From contig NZ_AZAC01000045.1 of NCBI RefSeq assembly GCF_000931935.2, positions 48,165 through 112,164 of the forward strand: DNA of 64,000 nt, given 5' to 3'. The notes under the pieces were generated by a model that saw only the letters and a list, made by a program, of their open reading frames with translations, was not told the DNA's origin and did not search any database. Origin of the DNA: Dethiosulfatarculus sandiegensis (GTDB lineage: Bacteria > Desulfobacterota > Desulfarculia > Desulfarculales > Desulfarculaceae). The position numbers were made by a program, and so were the translations under genes. How positions within the stretch are numbered: the stretch's first letter is position 1; each line of letters opens with the position of its first letter. Of this stretch, positions 17,036-26,096 are shown one piece after another.

Positions 17036-17400
17036 GAGCCATGAGCCTGCGGGCAGGCTTAAGGGCTCTTAAGGTTTAAAAACGTATTTAAGGCCCCGAC
17101 AGCGTTTTTTCAGGGCTCATTAAACAGCCGGGACTGATCAAATCATAGTCCTTAATCACAGTCAGCGCAAAAAACAACTCGGCTGAGGACACGAAGATTT
17201 GACGGCGTTTTGTTTGAAAAGGAAAAAACATCGAAACCGGCGGGCAACACCTTTAAAAAAAACAAGTCCGGACCTCTCGTCTCTGGGTGTTGGCTTTTTG
17301 GCAAGAGGCTCTAAGGGGAGAAGAAAAACCCTTGTCATCGGGATCAAATCCCTGGCCAAGACTTTGAGGTCCGGACGAAATACTTAATTAACCATCTGGA
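17036..17400. other. Intergenic region between nudC and the DUF2867 gene
   Basis: No gene is supportable here. An 8-bp inverted repeat (AGCCTGC...GCAGGCT, about 17045-17060) lies just upstream of nudC. Short open frames on both strands at 17162-17387 mirror each other and look random. Confidence 0.5.
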
Positions 17401-17919
17401 TTATAGTGTACTCTTTTCTATATACCGTAAAGCCGTTTTTACAATCAAGTGATGAAAGGGCTTTATCAGGTTGAAATAAAACCGGCCTACCGGGTTTTTA
17501 TATTTAACCAGGGTGCTCACCGCATATTCATTTACCCCGCTGTTTTTATTGCATTTTTGCACAAACACCCAGGCTGTCAGATGCTCCGCCTCGTGGGCCA
17601 TGGACCAAAAGCGGCCAGGTTCGATTTTGTGGGCCTTCCAGTTTTCGCCCAGGGACTCAAACACCTGGCCGGGTTTTTCGGGGACCTGGTCCTCGGTTAT
17701 GCGGGCGTTGTTGTCAGGGCTGTGTTCCAGCCCCAAAATGCGGGCCAGCCATCCCCTGGCTATGTAGAGTCCCTTGTACCAGCCTGGTTTGTAAGAAAAC
17801 ATTTCAGCCACCACCCCGGCCATGGAAAGGCCGGTTGTGACATATTTGGTGTCCAAGTGATCAACTTCGCTTTTAAGTTCATGAAAAACCGAATCATCTG
17901 TTGTGGGGCTTTGTTTCAT
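17401..17919 (-). CDS. DUF2867-like protein
   Basis: A 172-residue protein whose pattern fits DUF2867, an SRPBCC-related family of unknown activity. The markers are the central GRFWSMAHEAEHLTAWVF, a beta-rich stretch following it and the ending NPVGRFYFNLIKPFHHLIVKTAL, where the PFH segment is characteristic. In some bacteria this domain is fused to NAD(P)-binding reductases, but here it is free-standing. No signal peptide. It is divergent from the MFS gene at 18056, with a 136-base AT-rich gap between them that may hold promoters for both. Confidence 0.7.
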   Translation of the reverse strand: MKQSPTTDDSVFHELKSEVDHLDTKYVTTGLSMAGVVAEMFSYKPGWYKGLYIARGWLARILGLEHSPDNNARITEDQVPEKPGQVFESLGENWKAHKIEPGRFWSMAHEAEHLTAWVFVQKCNKNSGVNEYAVSTLVKYKNPVGRFYFNLIKPFHHLIVKTALRYIEKSTL

Positions 17920-18055
17920 TTAAACGTCTCTTTTCTCTAGCCCAGACTTAACTTGCTTGATTTGTTTTTCTATTATGAGTAGTAGAATGAAGTGGAACCT
18001 TGGTTGCAAGAAAATTTCACTTTTCAGACAAAAAGATGAAAAATCTAAGTAAATC

Positions 18056-19294
18056 ATGAAATTATCCGCCAATAAATTTTTATCTTTTTTGGGGTTGAAC
18101 CGTCAACTGGCAGGGCTCCTGGGCATGGTGATCCTGGTGGGCCTGGGCGAGCGCATGGCCGAGAGGTTTTTACCGATTTATCTCACCGCCTTAGGGGGAG
18201 GAGTCCTTTCGATCGGGCTCTTAAATGGCCTGGATAATTTTCTTTCGGCTTTTTACGCTTTTCCCGGCGGATACCTCTCCACCCGCCTGGGGGCCAAAAA
18301 GGCCCTTCTGATATTCAACCTCATGGCCATGGCCGGGTTTGCCCTGGTTATTCTCATACCCCGTTGGCAGGCGGTTTTGGCAGGTGCGGTGTTGTTTCTT
18401 TCCTGGTCCGCCATTTCCCTGCCTGCCTCCATGAGTTTGATAGCCAGGGTCTTGCCCGCCCATAAGCGCACCATGGGAGTTTCCATGCATTCCTTGGTGC
18501 GAAGAATTCCCATGGCCCTGGGACCGATTCTGGGGGGCCTTTGTATAAGCCTGTGGGGCGAGGTGACAGGTGTGCGCCTTGCCTTTGGCTTTGCCCTTTG
18601 TATGGCCCTTGTGGCGCTTTTATTGCAGCAAAGGTTTTTACCGGAAAAAAAAGAGAATCAGTCAAACAACCCGGACCTAAAAATAGGCAGGGGATTCTCC
18701 CTTTTACCGCCTGAGTTGAGAAGACTTTTACTGGCCGACATATTGATTCGTTTCTGCGAACAGATTCCCTATGCCTTTGTGGTGATATGGGCCATGCGGA
18801 TAATTGCTTCACCGATCAGCGCTTTTGATTTCGGCCTGTTAAGCGCCCTGGAGATGGTCACGGCCATGTTTATTTATGTGCCCGTGGCCCATTTTGCGGA
18901 CAAGTTCGGTAAAAAGCCGTTTGTGGTGATTACTTTTGTGTTTTTCAGCCTTTTCCCCCTGGCGCTATACTTCAGCCGTTCTTTTGGGGCCTTGGCCGCC
19001 TGTTTCGTACTGCGGGGGTTAAAGGAATTCGGAGAGCCTGCCAGGAAAGCCCTGATAATGGATCTGGCCCCTCAAGGCAAAAAGGCCTTGTCTTTTGGAA
19101 CCTATTATATGTTCAGAGATTTTGTGGTTTCCCTGGCTGCTTTCGGCGGCGCGTTTTTATGGATGATCTCACCTGAGGTGAACTTCTTTACCGCTTTTGG
19201 CTTTGGGGTCTTGGGAACCTTTGTCTTCGCGATTTGGGGCAGGGAACCGGGCAGGGAAAGGGAAGGTCGCCAAACCAACAGGCCCGGCGTTTGA
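18056..19294 (+). CDS. MFS transporter
   Basis: A 412-residue inner-membrane carrier with about twelve helices. The first half shows GLGERMAERFLPIYLTALGGG and, between helices 2 and 3, STRLGAKKAL, a form of the MFS loop motif; the second half repeats this in HFADKFGKKPFVVITF. This fits the drug:H+ antiporter-like branch, but the substrate is unknown. Its stop lies 25 bases from the stop of the convergent YitT-type gene. The hydrophilic tail after the last helix is short and basic. Confidence 0.9.
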   Translation: MKLSANKFLSFLGLNRQLAGLLGMVILVGLGERMAERFLPIYLTALGGGVLSIGLLNGLDNFLSAFYAFPGGYLSTRLGAKKALLIFNLMAMAGFALVILIPRWQAVLAGAVLFLSWSAISLPASMSLIARVLPAHKRTMGVSMHSLVRRIPMALGPILGGLCISLWGEVTGVRLAFGFALCMALVALLLQQRFLPEKKENQSNNPDLKIGRGFSLLPPELRRLLLADILIRFCEQIPYAFVVIWAMRIIASPISAFDFGLLSALEMVTAMFIYVPVAHFADKFGKKPFVVITFVFFSLFPLALYFSRSFGALAACFVLRGLKEFGEPARKALIMDLAPQGKKALSFGTYYMFRDFVVSLAAFGGAFLWMISPEVNFFTAFGFGVLGTFVFAIWGREPGREREGRQTNRPGV

Positions 19295-19319
19295 ACTTGC
19301 CGGGCCCGTTGAAATTTGC

Positions 19320-20195
19320 CTACCAATGGGGCTGGTTGCCTATGCGCCATCCCATTACTTCGTCGGTGCTGCCGATAACCACAAAGGCCTTCGGATCTAT
19401 TTGGTTTACCAGCCTTTTAAAGCGGCTGATCTCCTGAATTGCGACCACTGAATAGAGCACCATTTCCCTTTCGCCGGTGTATCCCCCCTGGGCGGGGATA
19501 AGGGTGGCTCCCCGGTTGATTTCGCTGATTATACCCTTGGATATCTCTCTCCATTTTTTGGAGATAATGATAATGGATTTGCGCCTGCTGAATCCGGAGA
19601 CCACCAGGTCAAGCACATGGGTGAAGACAAACAGGTATATCAGCGTGTAGATCGCCGTCTCGAGCGTCATGGTCATGATCAGGGCTATGAGTATGCCCGT
19701 ATTAAAGAACAGGGCGGTAGTGCCCAGACGTACGGAGAATTTTTTCAAAAGCACCACCGACAGTATATCCAGGCCGCCGGAAGAACCGTGGGAACGCAGG
19801 GTGAGCCCCGCGCCCATGCCCATCAGGATGCCGGCCAACAGTGCCGCCGGAACCGGCTCCTTCACAGGTATGATTATATGCACCCATTGCAGGGCTGCTG
19901 TGGACAGTGCGGTGCCCAAAAGGCTATAGAGCATAAAACGCTTGCCCACTGCCTTGTAGCCTAAAAAATAAACCGGCAGGTTTACCATAAGGTAAACCAC
20001 GCTCAGTGGAATAAACGGCATAAGGTAGTGGAGCACCATGGAGAGCCCCACAAAACCGCCCGAGCCCATGTGCAAGGGAACCAGGATTCCATTGGCGCCC
20101 AAGGCGATTAAAAAGCTGCCGCCGACAATAAGGGCCAGGTTGTTGGCCACTTGACCGGCTGTTTCTTTCAGCATAACCATTTTTTGAACATTCAT
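19320..20195 (-). CDS. YitT family membrane protein
   Basis: A 291-residue protein with an N-terminal five-helix membrane domain (YitT/DUF161, about residues 15-200) and a C-terminal cytoplasmic DUF2179 domain (about 210-285). Recognisable stretches are ALGANGILVPLHMGSGGFVG, LRSHGSSGGLDILSVVLLKKF and, in the tail, RGATLIPAQGGYTGEREMVLYSVV. The biochemical role of the family is not established. I start at ATG 20195 (MNVQKMVM...), where the conserved part begins; the frame is open to a TTG at 20249. A hairpin-forming leader lies upstream. Confidence 0.88.
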   Translation of the reverse strand: MNVQKMVMLKETAGQVANNLALIVGGSFLIALGANGILVPLHMGSGGFVGLSMVLHYLMPFIPLSVVYLMVNLPVYFLGYKAVGKRFMLYSLLGTALSTAALQWVHIIIPVKEPVPAALLAGILMGMGAGLTLRSHGSSGGLDILSVVLLKKFSVRLGTTALFFNTGILIALIMTMTLETAIYTLIYLFVFTHVLDLVVSGFSRRKSIIIISKKWREISKGIISEINRGATLIPAQGGYTGEREMVLYSVVAIQEISRFKRLVNQIDPKAFVVIGSTDEVMGWRIGNQPHW

Positions 20196-20619
20196 GGCTT
20201 CTGCCTTTTTACCCGGTTTGGCTGTTTTGAAAGCCAGCCAAACTGACAAAAGTAATAAATTCCATTTTCACAATGAAAAAGCACCAGGATCAGGCTGGGC
20301 TGATCTTGGTGCATCCGTTGCCGCCTAATATAAGGCCAAAACCTGTTCTGTAAAGGCCTGGTGCATAAAAATCTGAAAAAAACCATGATTGGTCCGGGTT
20401 AAGTGGGGCATGGTCAAAACTGTAGACTTGGGGCCTTAAATATTGTAAAAGTCGTTAAACCAACGGTTATAGTAAGAGCAATGGGTCTAATAGAGGCCGG
20501 GCAGGGGGAAAGAAACAAACCCGGATATATTCTCTCAAGCCTTTTTTAACTCTTCAAGAAAAAGGCGCTGAAAGACCCGACCAAATCACCAAATTAATCT
20601 AGGCATCAAGGAGGACGGG
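20196..20619. other. Divergent intergenic region with a hairpin
   Basis: The stretch separates the YitT-type gene (minus strand) from the TRAP binding-protein gene (plus strand). It contains a 13-bp stem with one mismatch (20281-20293 with 20300-20312) about 85 bases upstream of the YitT start. The distal half, 20440-20600, is AT-rich and probably contains the promoter of the downstream operon. No coding sequence is supported. Confidence 0.5.
20281..20312 (-). repeat. Hairpin in the YitT leader
   Basis: GCACCAGGATCAG pairs with CTGATCTTGGTGC around a six-base loop, with one mismatch. A further GCACCA-type sequence in the same orientation (complement of TGGTGC at 20359-20364) lies about 50 bases away. 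No T-run follows on either strand, so it is more likely a leader structure or operator than a terminator. Confidence 0.45.
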
Positions 20620-21609
20620 ATGAAACGTTTCATGGTATTTTTGCTTGCCGCAACCTTGCTCCTTGGCGGGACAACCATGGCCCTGGCCAAGGTCAAGTGG
20701 GATATGCATCTCAATTACCCTGCCACAAACTTCCATTCCCAGGGGGCCCAACGTTTTGCCGATGCGGTGAAAGAGGCTACCGGCGGTGAGGTGGAGATAG
20801 TGCTTCATCCCGGTTCCGCTTTGGGCTTCAAGGGGCCTGAACTTTTGCGGGCCGTGGCTGAGGGGCAATTGGCCATAGCCGAAGTTCCCACCGGGATGGT
20901 GGAGGGCGATGCTCCGCTTTTGGCCCTTACCGCCCAGCCCTTTATTTCCACCAATGCCTTTGAGCAGCGCCTTTTATATGTGCTTTCAAAGCCTGCCTAT
21001 GCCAAGGTGCTTAAAAAATTCAATCAGTTTACGCTTTACACCTCTGTGTGGCCCTTCTCGGGCATCTACACCCAGCGCGCCATCAAAAACATAGACGACT
21101 TAAAAGGCCTCAAGATGAGGGTCTACGACGGTACAGGCCTGGCCTTTGGCAAGGCCACAGGCATCGCGGCCCGTAAAATGCCCTTCAGCGAGGTCTATCC
21201 CGCCATGAAAGCCGGTCTTCTGGATTCCATGTACACCTCCAGCGTCTCCGGCGTGGACGCCAAGGCCTGGGAAGTGCTCAAGTACTTCACCCGCATAAAC
21301 ATCGTGGGCCCGGTGAACATGATCAACGTGAACATGGAGGCCTGGAACAAGCTGGATAAAAAGACCCAGGCCAAGATTTTGGATATTGCCAAGGACATGG
21401 AAAACGAGATGTGGGAACTGGCCGGGGAAATGGACCGCAAGTCCGTGAAGACCCTGGCGGACAACGGCATGAAGGTCCTTAAGGTTGACTCTGCCTTCCG
21501 GGCCCAGCTGAACAAGGTGGGTGAGGAACTCAGGGCCAAATGGGCCAAGAAGGCCGGTAAGGACGCCCAGAACATCTTGACCGAGTATTACCGTATAACC
21601 GGCCGCTAA
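20620..21609 (+). CDS. dctP: TRAP transporter substrate-binding protein DctP
   Basis: A 329-residue periplasmic binding protein of the DctP family, which hands organic acids to a TRAP permease. A strong AAGGAGG site precedes the ATG, and a signal peptide ends after MALA at residue 23. The mature protein contains FHSQGAQRFADAVKEATGGEVEI, GPELLRAVAEGQLAIAEV and the region DDLKGLKMRVYDGTG with the conserved Arg that binds the substrate carboxylate. No DctQ or DctM gene lies next to it, so it is an orphan receptor in this window. A terminator follows directly, which favours high expression of the receptor alone. Confidence 0.94.
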   Translation: MKRFMVFLLAATLLLGGTTMALAKVKWDMHLNYPATNFHSQGAQRFADAVKEATGGEVEIVLHPGSALGFKGPELLRAVAEGQLAIAEVPTGMVEGDAPLLALTAQPFISTNAFEQRLLYVLSKPAYAKVLKKFNQFTLYTSVWPFSGIYTQRAIKNIDDLKGLKMRVYDGTGLAFGKATGIAARKMPFSEVYPAMKAGLLDSMYTSSVSGVDAKAWEVLKYFTRINIVGPVNMINVNMEAWNKLDKKTQAKILDIAKDMENEMWELAGEMDRKSVKTLADNGMKVLKVDSAFRAQLNKVGEELRAKWAKKAGKDAQNILTEYYRITGR

Positions 21610-21633
21610 TAAACTGAAAAACCGTTACAACAG

Positions 21634-21674
21634 GGCAGGGAGGCAAGGAAAAGTCTTCCCTGCCTCTTTTTTTT
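21634..21674 (+). terminator. Intrinsic terminator after dctP
   Basis: An 8-bp stem (GGCAGGGA 21634-21641 with TCCCTGCC 21657-21664) is followed by CTC and a run of eight T. Confidence 0.85.
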
Positions 21675-21822
21675 ATTATCATACTCTGCTAATTTGGGGT
21701 TACCAAAAAAGACGCCATAAGCGTTTCAGCCGATGCATGAAACCGGAGCTTCAGGCTTTGCCCTTTTCAGGACCACTACTGGATGTGGGTAGTTAATCGC
21801 CTGATATTCAAAGGAGTAATGG

Positions 21823-23277
21823 ATGCACCGACTTTTTGAGGTAATAGAACACATCAGCGGACGGGTGAACCTGAATCTGCGTGAATTTTCTTTTGATGTG
21901 AGCCCCTATCTTAAGGGGCTTATTGATTTTGAAAAACTTCCAGGCCTTTATGCCAGTTATGGCCTGAGTACTGACCATCCCCTTAATTTCAATTTTACGG
22001 ATTCATCTTTGGCGGGAAGCTATTTTTTGGGCAACTGCCGGGCGGACGGCTCTATTGTGCATAAAAGTGATGTAAGGGGAGATGAGCTTAAATTAAAAGG
22101 CCAGGTCTTTGAGCAGGACGGGCATTCGGTTTCTTTAACCGAAGATGAGCAGATTTGGCTTAAGGAAAGCTTTCTCAATAAGACTTTGGTCCATAATTTT
22201 TCCCATGACATAGAGAACCCGGAACTTTTCCATATTGAGCATACGGTTGCCATGCCTTACGCCAATATCCACGGAGCCCCTGTGGAAGGTTCTTTTTTGG
22301 GGGCCTTCAGCACCATAGACTTAACCACTGTGCATGACAGCATTATCGGCGAATTCGCCTATGTACAGACCGGTGAGCTGGACCACGCAAGGGTGGAACC
22401 GGGCAGAATTTGGGTTAAGGGACCGGATTTTGAGTTTAATTTTTGCCATGATCCAAAGGTGTTGAAGAAATATATATCCCATAAGCCGGGCCGGGCTCCC
22501 GAGGGCCTTTTAATGGAGTTCAGGGAGGCCCTTAAACCCCATATCCATAAAATTTTTTCCACAGTAAAAACAGATCTCTGCCAAGTGGATCAGGCCCCGT
22601 CAGAGGTGCGGGGCGTGCCGGTTCAGGAGGGCAGTTACCTTTCCGAGTTCGCGGTGGTCAGGGGAGACTGCCGCATAGGCTCCAATGTGCTGGTTGCGCA
22701 AAGGGCCTTTTTGGAAAACGCGCGGCTCGAAAAGGGCGCCAATGCCCAGGAGAACTGCTATATCATTGATTCCAGGCTGGAGGAGTTGGATATCACTGCT
22801 CACGGAGGCAAGGTTGTCAAGGCTCATTTGGGGCCAAGGGTTTTTACCGGCTTCAATTCCCTGGTTCGGGGTGCTAAAGGGGCACCGCTTGTGGTGGGGG
22901 CCGAGACGATCATCATGCCCCATACCATAATCGACCTTACCGAACCCCTGGAAATCCCGGCCCGCAGTCTGGTTTGGGGCTTTATCCAAAACAAAGAGGA
23001 TCTGAACCATAACAGCATTTCCCTGGAGCAATTGGCCGAGGCTGATTTTGGGGTGGAAAAAGGCGGCATGCGTTTTACGGGCAAGGGCGGTTCCTTTGTA
23101 AGCGCCTTTGAACATCGTTTACACCATATTCTGGAGGCCAACGGTGCTTTTTATGACGGTGCCGATGAAACCAGGGGCCACGCCCAGATGTCCCAGAGAA
23201 TCACCTACAATGTCTTGCAACCCTACGCAGCCGGAGATTTGCTGGGTATGCACCCGTCTATATCGATAAAGCCCTAG
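21823..23277 (+). CDS. Left-handed beta-helix (hexapeptide repeat) protein of unknown function
   Basis: A 484-residue protein whose centre (about residues 265-390) has hexapeptide-repeat character: GSYLSEFAVVRGDCRIGSNVLVAQ, followed by rungs such as APLVVGAETIIMPHTIIDL. The first 250 residues include another stretch of similar repeats (HGAPVEGSFLGAFSTIDLT). This fold occurs in acyl- and nucleotidyltransferases and gamma carbonic anhydrases. I see neither a nucleotidyltransferase domain nor a clear three-histidine metal site. It is framed by terminators on both sides, so it forms its own transcript between the binding protein and the MmgE/PrpD operon. Product class is inferred from repeats only. 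Confidence 0.65.
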   Translation: MHRLFEVIEHISGRVNLNLREFSFDVSPYLKGLIDFEKLPGLYASYGLSTDHPLNFNFTDSSLAGSYFLGNCRADGSIVHKSDVRGDELKLKGQVFEQDGHSVSLTEDEQIWLKESFLNKTLVHNFSHDIENPELFHIEHTVAMPYANIHGAPVEGSFLGAFSTIDLTTVHDSIIGEFAYVQTGELDHARVEPGRIWVKGPDFEFNFCHDPKVLKKYISHKPGRAPEGLLMEFREALKPHIHKIFSTVKTDLCQVDQAPSEVRGVPVQEGSYLSEFAVVRGDCRIGSNVLVAQRAFLENARLEKGANAQENCYIIDSRLEELDITAHGGKVVKAHLGPRVFTGFNSLVRGAKGAPLVVGAETIIMPHTIIDLTEPLEIPARSLVWGFIQNKEDLNHNSISLEQLAEADFGVEKGGMRFTGKGGSFVSAFEHRLHHILEANGAFYDGADETRGHAQMSQRITYNVLQPYAAGDLLGMHPSISIKP

Positions 23278-23300
23278 AAGGGCCTTTTAGCTGCAAATTG

Positions 23301-23344
23301 AACAGCCCGGCCGGGAAGGTTTTTCCCGTCCGGGCTGTTTTGGT
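23301..23344 (+). terminator. Intrinsic terminator after the beta-helix gene
   Basis: A long GC-rich stem (AACAGCCCGG 23301-23310 with CCGGGCTGTT 23330-23339) carries an inner GGGAA/TTCCC extension and ends in TTTTGG. Confidence 0.8.
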
Positions 23345-23538
23345 TTGAGAAAATTAAAAGCCTCCAAGGCTGTTTGAATCACGAAAAGGTGTTTATGGAG
23401 CGAAAAATTCTCTAGTGTTGACCGGTGGAGTAAATAGGTTTTAATATGCAACTAACTGGGATCATTTCTTTATTTTTTTAAGTTTTAAAAACAAGTCTGC
23501 ACTTGGCGGTCCATTTATCCGGCGCTGGAGAATCCGAG

Positions 23539-24906
23539 ATGTTGGAAAAACAGATTGCCCATGCGGCAATTGATCTCTGGAATCAGGATCTTCCACCAAA
23601 GGTATTGCATCTGCTCAAGCGCAACCTGATTGATTCTTTTGCCGGAATATGCGCCTCCCTTTTGGACTTTCCGATGATTCGAAAGATGAAGCGTTATCAG
23701 GCCCTGGCTCCAGACCCCAACGGGGTCACGGTTTGGGGGGTGGGAGAGCGGGCCCAATTGCTGCAAGCTGTATTTTTAAATACCATTTTAGGGCGTCGCA
23801 GCGACCTGGTGAATACTTATCTTTCCCCTGACCGCATGGGCGGAAATCACCCTTCGGACAATGTTTCTTTTGTCCTCACCCTGGCGGAGTCCAAAAATCT
23901 CTCCGGAAAGGAAGTTTTCCGCGCCTTGCATACGGTCTATGTGCTTTCCTGTGCTTTTTCCGACTATTACAACCCTGAAGCAGGAGGCTATGACCACGAC
24001 GCCACAGCCTCTTTTTACACCGCCTTGCTTGCGGGCCTTTTACAAGGCCTGGATGAATCCGGCCTGGTCCAGTGCCAGAGGATAGCAGGGGCCATGGGCC
24101 TTAATCCGGATCAGACCGGCCTGGGCCGGGTTACCGATTGGAAGCATTGCACTTATGCCTCTTGCGCCATGCGGGGAGTTGAGGCCGCTTTACTGGCAAA
24201 GGCCGGGTTTCAGGGACCGGTGGATATCTACCGGGGCCGGGCAGGTTGGAACCGCTTTTTGCCTCATGCTCCTGATTTTATGAGTAAACCGCCTGATCTG
24301 GGCAGGATTGTCTTTAAATCCTGGCAAGCTTTGGTTTTTTGTCAGACCGTCATTGATGCGGCGGTTTTGCTCTCGCCCGAGTTTTCAAAACGCGACTGGC
24401 GGAAGATAAAAAGCATCAGGATCGAGACCTATGAAAAGGCTTTGCTGGAAGCCGGGGGAGATAGTGCTTTCAAACCCGCAACCCGGGCAGGCAGAACCCA
24501 TTCCTTGCCCTATTGCCTATTGGCAGGGCTTATCCGGGGAGGGGTTGATTATGATTCCTTTTCAGGTTCCTTTGCCAAAGACCAAAGAATGACGGCCTTG
24601 ATGGATAAGGTGATCCTCACCGCTGATGCAAAGATGACAGCCGCCTATCCCACTAAAGCGCCCTGCAAGATTACCTTGGACTATGAAGACGGTCCTCCCT
24701 TAAGTGTTTTTCGCAAACAACCCAAAGGCGACCCGGCCGACCCCTTGAGCGATGAAGAGATAAGCGCCAAGGCGGGCGCTTATCTCTCAAAGCTGATACC
24801 GGCGGATAACTGCCACCGGTTTATTGAAAGAATGTGGAGCCTGGAAAAAGAAAAAAAATTAATACGTTTTTTGATTCCTTTGCACAAGGGAGTGTCCCAT
24901 GTCTAA
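23539..24906 (+). CDS. MmgE/PrpD family protein
   Basis: A 455-residue member of the family that includes 2-methylcitrate dehydratase and cis-aconitate decarboxylase; many members act on other organic acids. Family landmarks are the opening helix with LPPKVLHLLKRNLIDSFAGICA, then YYNPEAGGYDHDATASFYTALLAGL and, in the second half, the lid segment AGRTHSLPYCLLAGLI. I start at ATG 23539 (MLEKQIAHAAIDLW), which follows a TGGAG site and matches the family N-terminus. The next gene overlaps its end by eight bases. No other methylcitrate-cycle gene is near, so propionate metabolism is not supported; another carboxylate is likely. Confidence 0.88.
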   Translation: MLEKQIAHAAIDLWNQDLPPKVLHLLKRNLIDSFAGICASLLDFPMIRKMKRYQALAPDPNGVTVWGVGERAQLLQAVFLNTILGRRSDLVNTYLSPDRMGGNHPSDNVSFVLTLAESKNLSGKEVFRALHTVYVLSCAFSDYYNPEAGGYDHDATASFYTALLAGLLQGLDESGLVQCQRIAGAMGLNPDQTGLGRVTDWKHCTYASCAMRGVEAALLAKAGFQGPVDIYRGRAGWNRFLPHAPDFMSKPPDLGRIVFKSWQALVFCQTVIDAAVLLSPEFSKRDWRKIKSIRIETYEKALLEAGGDSAFKPATRAGRTHSLPYCLLAGLIRGGVDYDSFSGSFAKDQRMTALMDKVILTADAKMTAAYPTKAPCKITLDYEDGPPLSVFRKQPKGDPADPLSDEEISAKAGAYLSKLIPADNCHRFIERMWSLEKEKKLIRFLIPLHKGVSHV

Positions 24907-25300
24907 GAGAGCCATACGCACGGCACAGGACTTTAGGGATTTTTTCCGGGCCTTCAGCAGGCAGGACTGGGAGGCCACGGTTTCATATCTTCACGATGAT
25001 TGTGTTTGGGATGCCTCGGAAAGACGCATGCAGGGCATTGGGGCCATAATGGATTACTGGCAAAAAGATCATTCCTCTATAAGGGAAACCCTGGGCAGTC
25101 CGGAGAATATAGTCTTTGGCAAGGGCATGGCCTATCTGCAGGTTTTAATAAAACTGAAATTTATCGCAGACGGAACTTATATGGGGAAGCCCTATGCCAA
25201 GGGTAGAGTGGTGGAGGTGCCTTGCGTTGATGTCTACACCTTTGCTCAGGACAACACCATTAAGGAATGCCGGGTTTACACCAAGTTCAGACAGGGCTGA
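24899..25300 (+). CDS. NTF2-like (SnoaL-type) protein
   Basis: A 133-residue protein with the alpha-plus-beta cone pattern of the NTF2/SnoaL superfamily: an opening helix (DFRDFFRAFSRQDWEATVSYLHDDCVWDA), the middle part with GIGAIMDYWQ, and the closing strands VPCVDVYTFAQDNTIKECRVY. Members are isomerases, hydratases or ligand binders. It overlaps the MmgE/PrpD gene by eight bases, so the two are translationally coupled and probably act on the same compound. The precise reaction is unknown. Confidence 0.8.
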   Translation: MSKRAIRTAQDFRDFFRAFSRQDWEATVSYLHDDCVWDASERRMQGIGAIMDYWQKDHSSIRETLGSPENIVFGKGMAYLQVLIKLKFIADGTYMGKPYAKGRVVEVPCVDVYTFAQDNTIKECRVYTKFRQG

Positions 25301-25324
25301 AAGCAAAATTAGGGGAGTTGGAAA

Positions 25325-26026
25325 ATGACCTGCCGGGAAAGTGAGCTTAAACAGCTGGCAGCCAAAGCCGAAGATTACCTAAAAGGCATAGGCCGTAAGG
25401 AAAATCTGTTTTCAGTCAATGAAAGAGATGCGGTTTTTGTGGCCGTGGATATGCAGAATTTTGTTTGCCAAAAAGACTCCGGCCGGTGCCTGCCCGGCAT
25501 CGCAAGGGTGATGCTTTCGGTAAATGAAATGGCCGATTTCTGCCATGCCAGGGGCATCCCGGTGATATGGCTCAGGCAATGTTTCAGTAGAAGAGGCGGT
25601 TGGGATGATGAAGGCCTTTACGGTTTTTTTCACAACCAGCCAATTGAGCCGGGCATGTTCAATCAAGGAGAGGCGGCCAAGATCCACCCTGAGATGCATC
25701 TTGATCCCGAATTGGATTTTGTGGCGGAAAAAAACCGCTATAGCGCCTTTGCTCCGGGTTCGTCCCGTTTGGAGACTCTGCTTTCCGGCCTGAACCGAAA
25801 ACAGCTTATCTTCGGCGGAGCCGCCACCAATGTATGTGTGGAATCCACTGCGCGCGACGCCATGCAAAGGGGATATCAGGTGATTGTATTGTCGGATGCC
25901 ACCACGGCCTTTGACAATGTTCTGCATGAGGTTTCGCTTTTAAATATCAGGCTGTTTTTTGGCGATGTGCGGTCTGTTAAGGATATTACCCGTGAAATAG
26001 GGGGATTTGAGAGCTTTTTCGCCTGA
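25325..26026 (+). CDS. Isochorismatase-family cysteine hydrolase
   Basis: A 233-residue cytosolic hydrolase. The catalytic triad is visible: Asp42 in VDMQN, Lys136 in EKNRYSAF and Cys171 in ATNVCVESTARDA, followed by GYQVIVLSDATTA. The family includes isochorismatases, nicotinamidases and N-carbamoyl or amide hydrolases of ureide and pyrimidine catabolism; the Cys nucleophile points to an amidase-type reaction rather than isochorismate cleavage. A GGGGAG site precedes the ATG, and 24 bases separate it from the NTF2-like gene. It is the last gene of the cluster before a terminator. Confidence 0.9.
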   Translation: MTCRESELKQLAAKAEDYLKGIGRKENLFSVNERDAVFVAVDMQNFVCQKDSGRCLPGIARVMLSVNEMADFCHARGIPVIWLRQCFSRRGGWDDEGLYGFFHNQPIEPGMFNQGEAAKIHPEMHLDPELDFVAEKNRYSAFAPGSSRLETLLSGLNRKQLIFGGAATNVCVESTARDAMQRGYQVIVLSDATTAFDNVLHEVSLLNIRLFFGDVRSVKDITREIGGFESFFA

Positions 26027-26048
26027 AACACCGGGTGCCGGAAACAAT

Positions 26049-26096
26049 CCCCGCTGATCGTCAAACCGAACCGGTTTTTGGATCAGCCGGGATTTT
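26049..26096 (+). terminator. Probable terminator of the MmgE/PrpD operon
   Basis: CGCTGATC (26052-26059) pairs with GATCAG-CCGGG (26081-26091), with a small bulge and a large loop, and is followed by ATTTTAG. The T-run is short. Confidence 0.5.

Noticed and set aside
23539..26026. Methylcitrate (propionate) pathway because of the MmgE/PrpD protein
   Set aside because: No methylcitrate synthase, methylisocitrate lyase or propionyl-CoA gene is present, and the neighbours point to another carboxylate.
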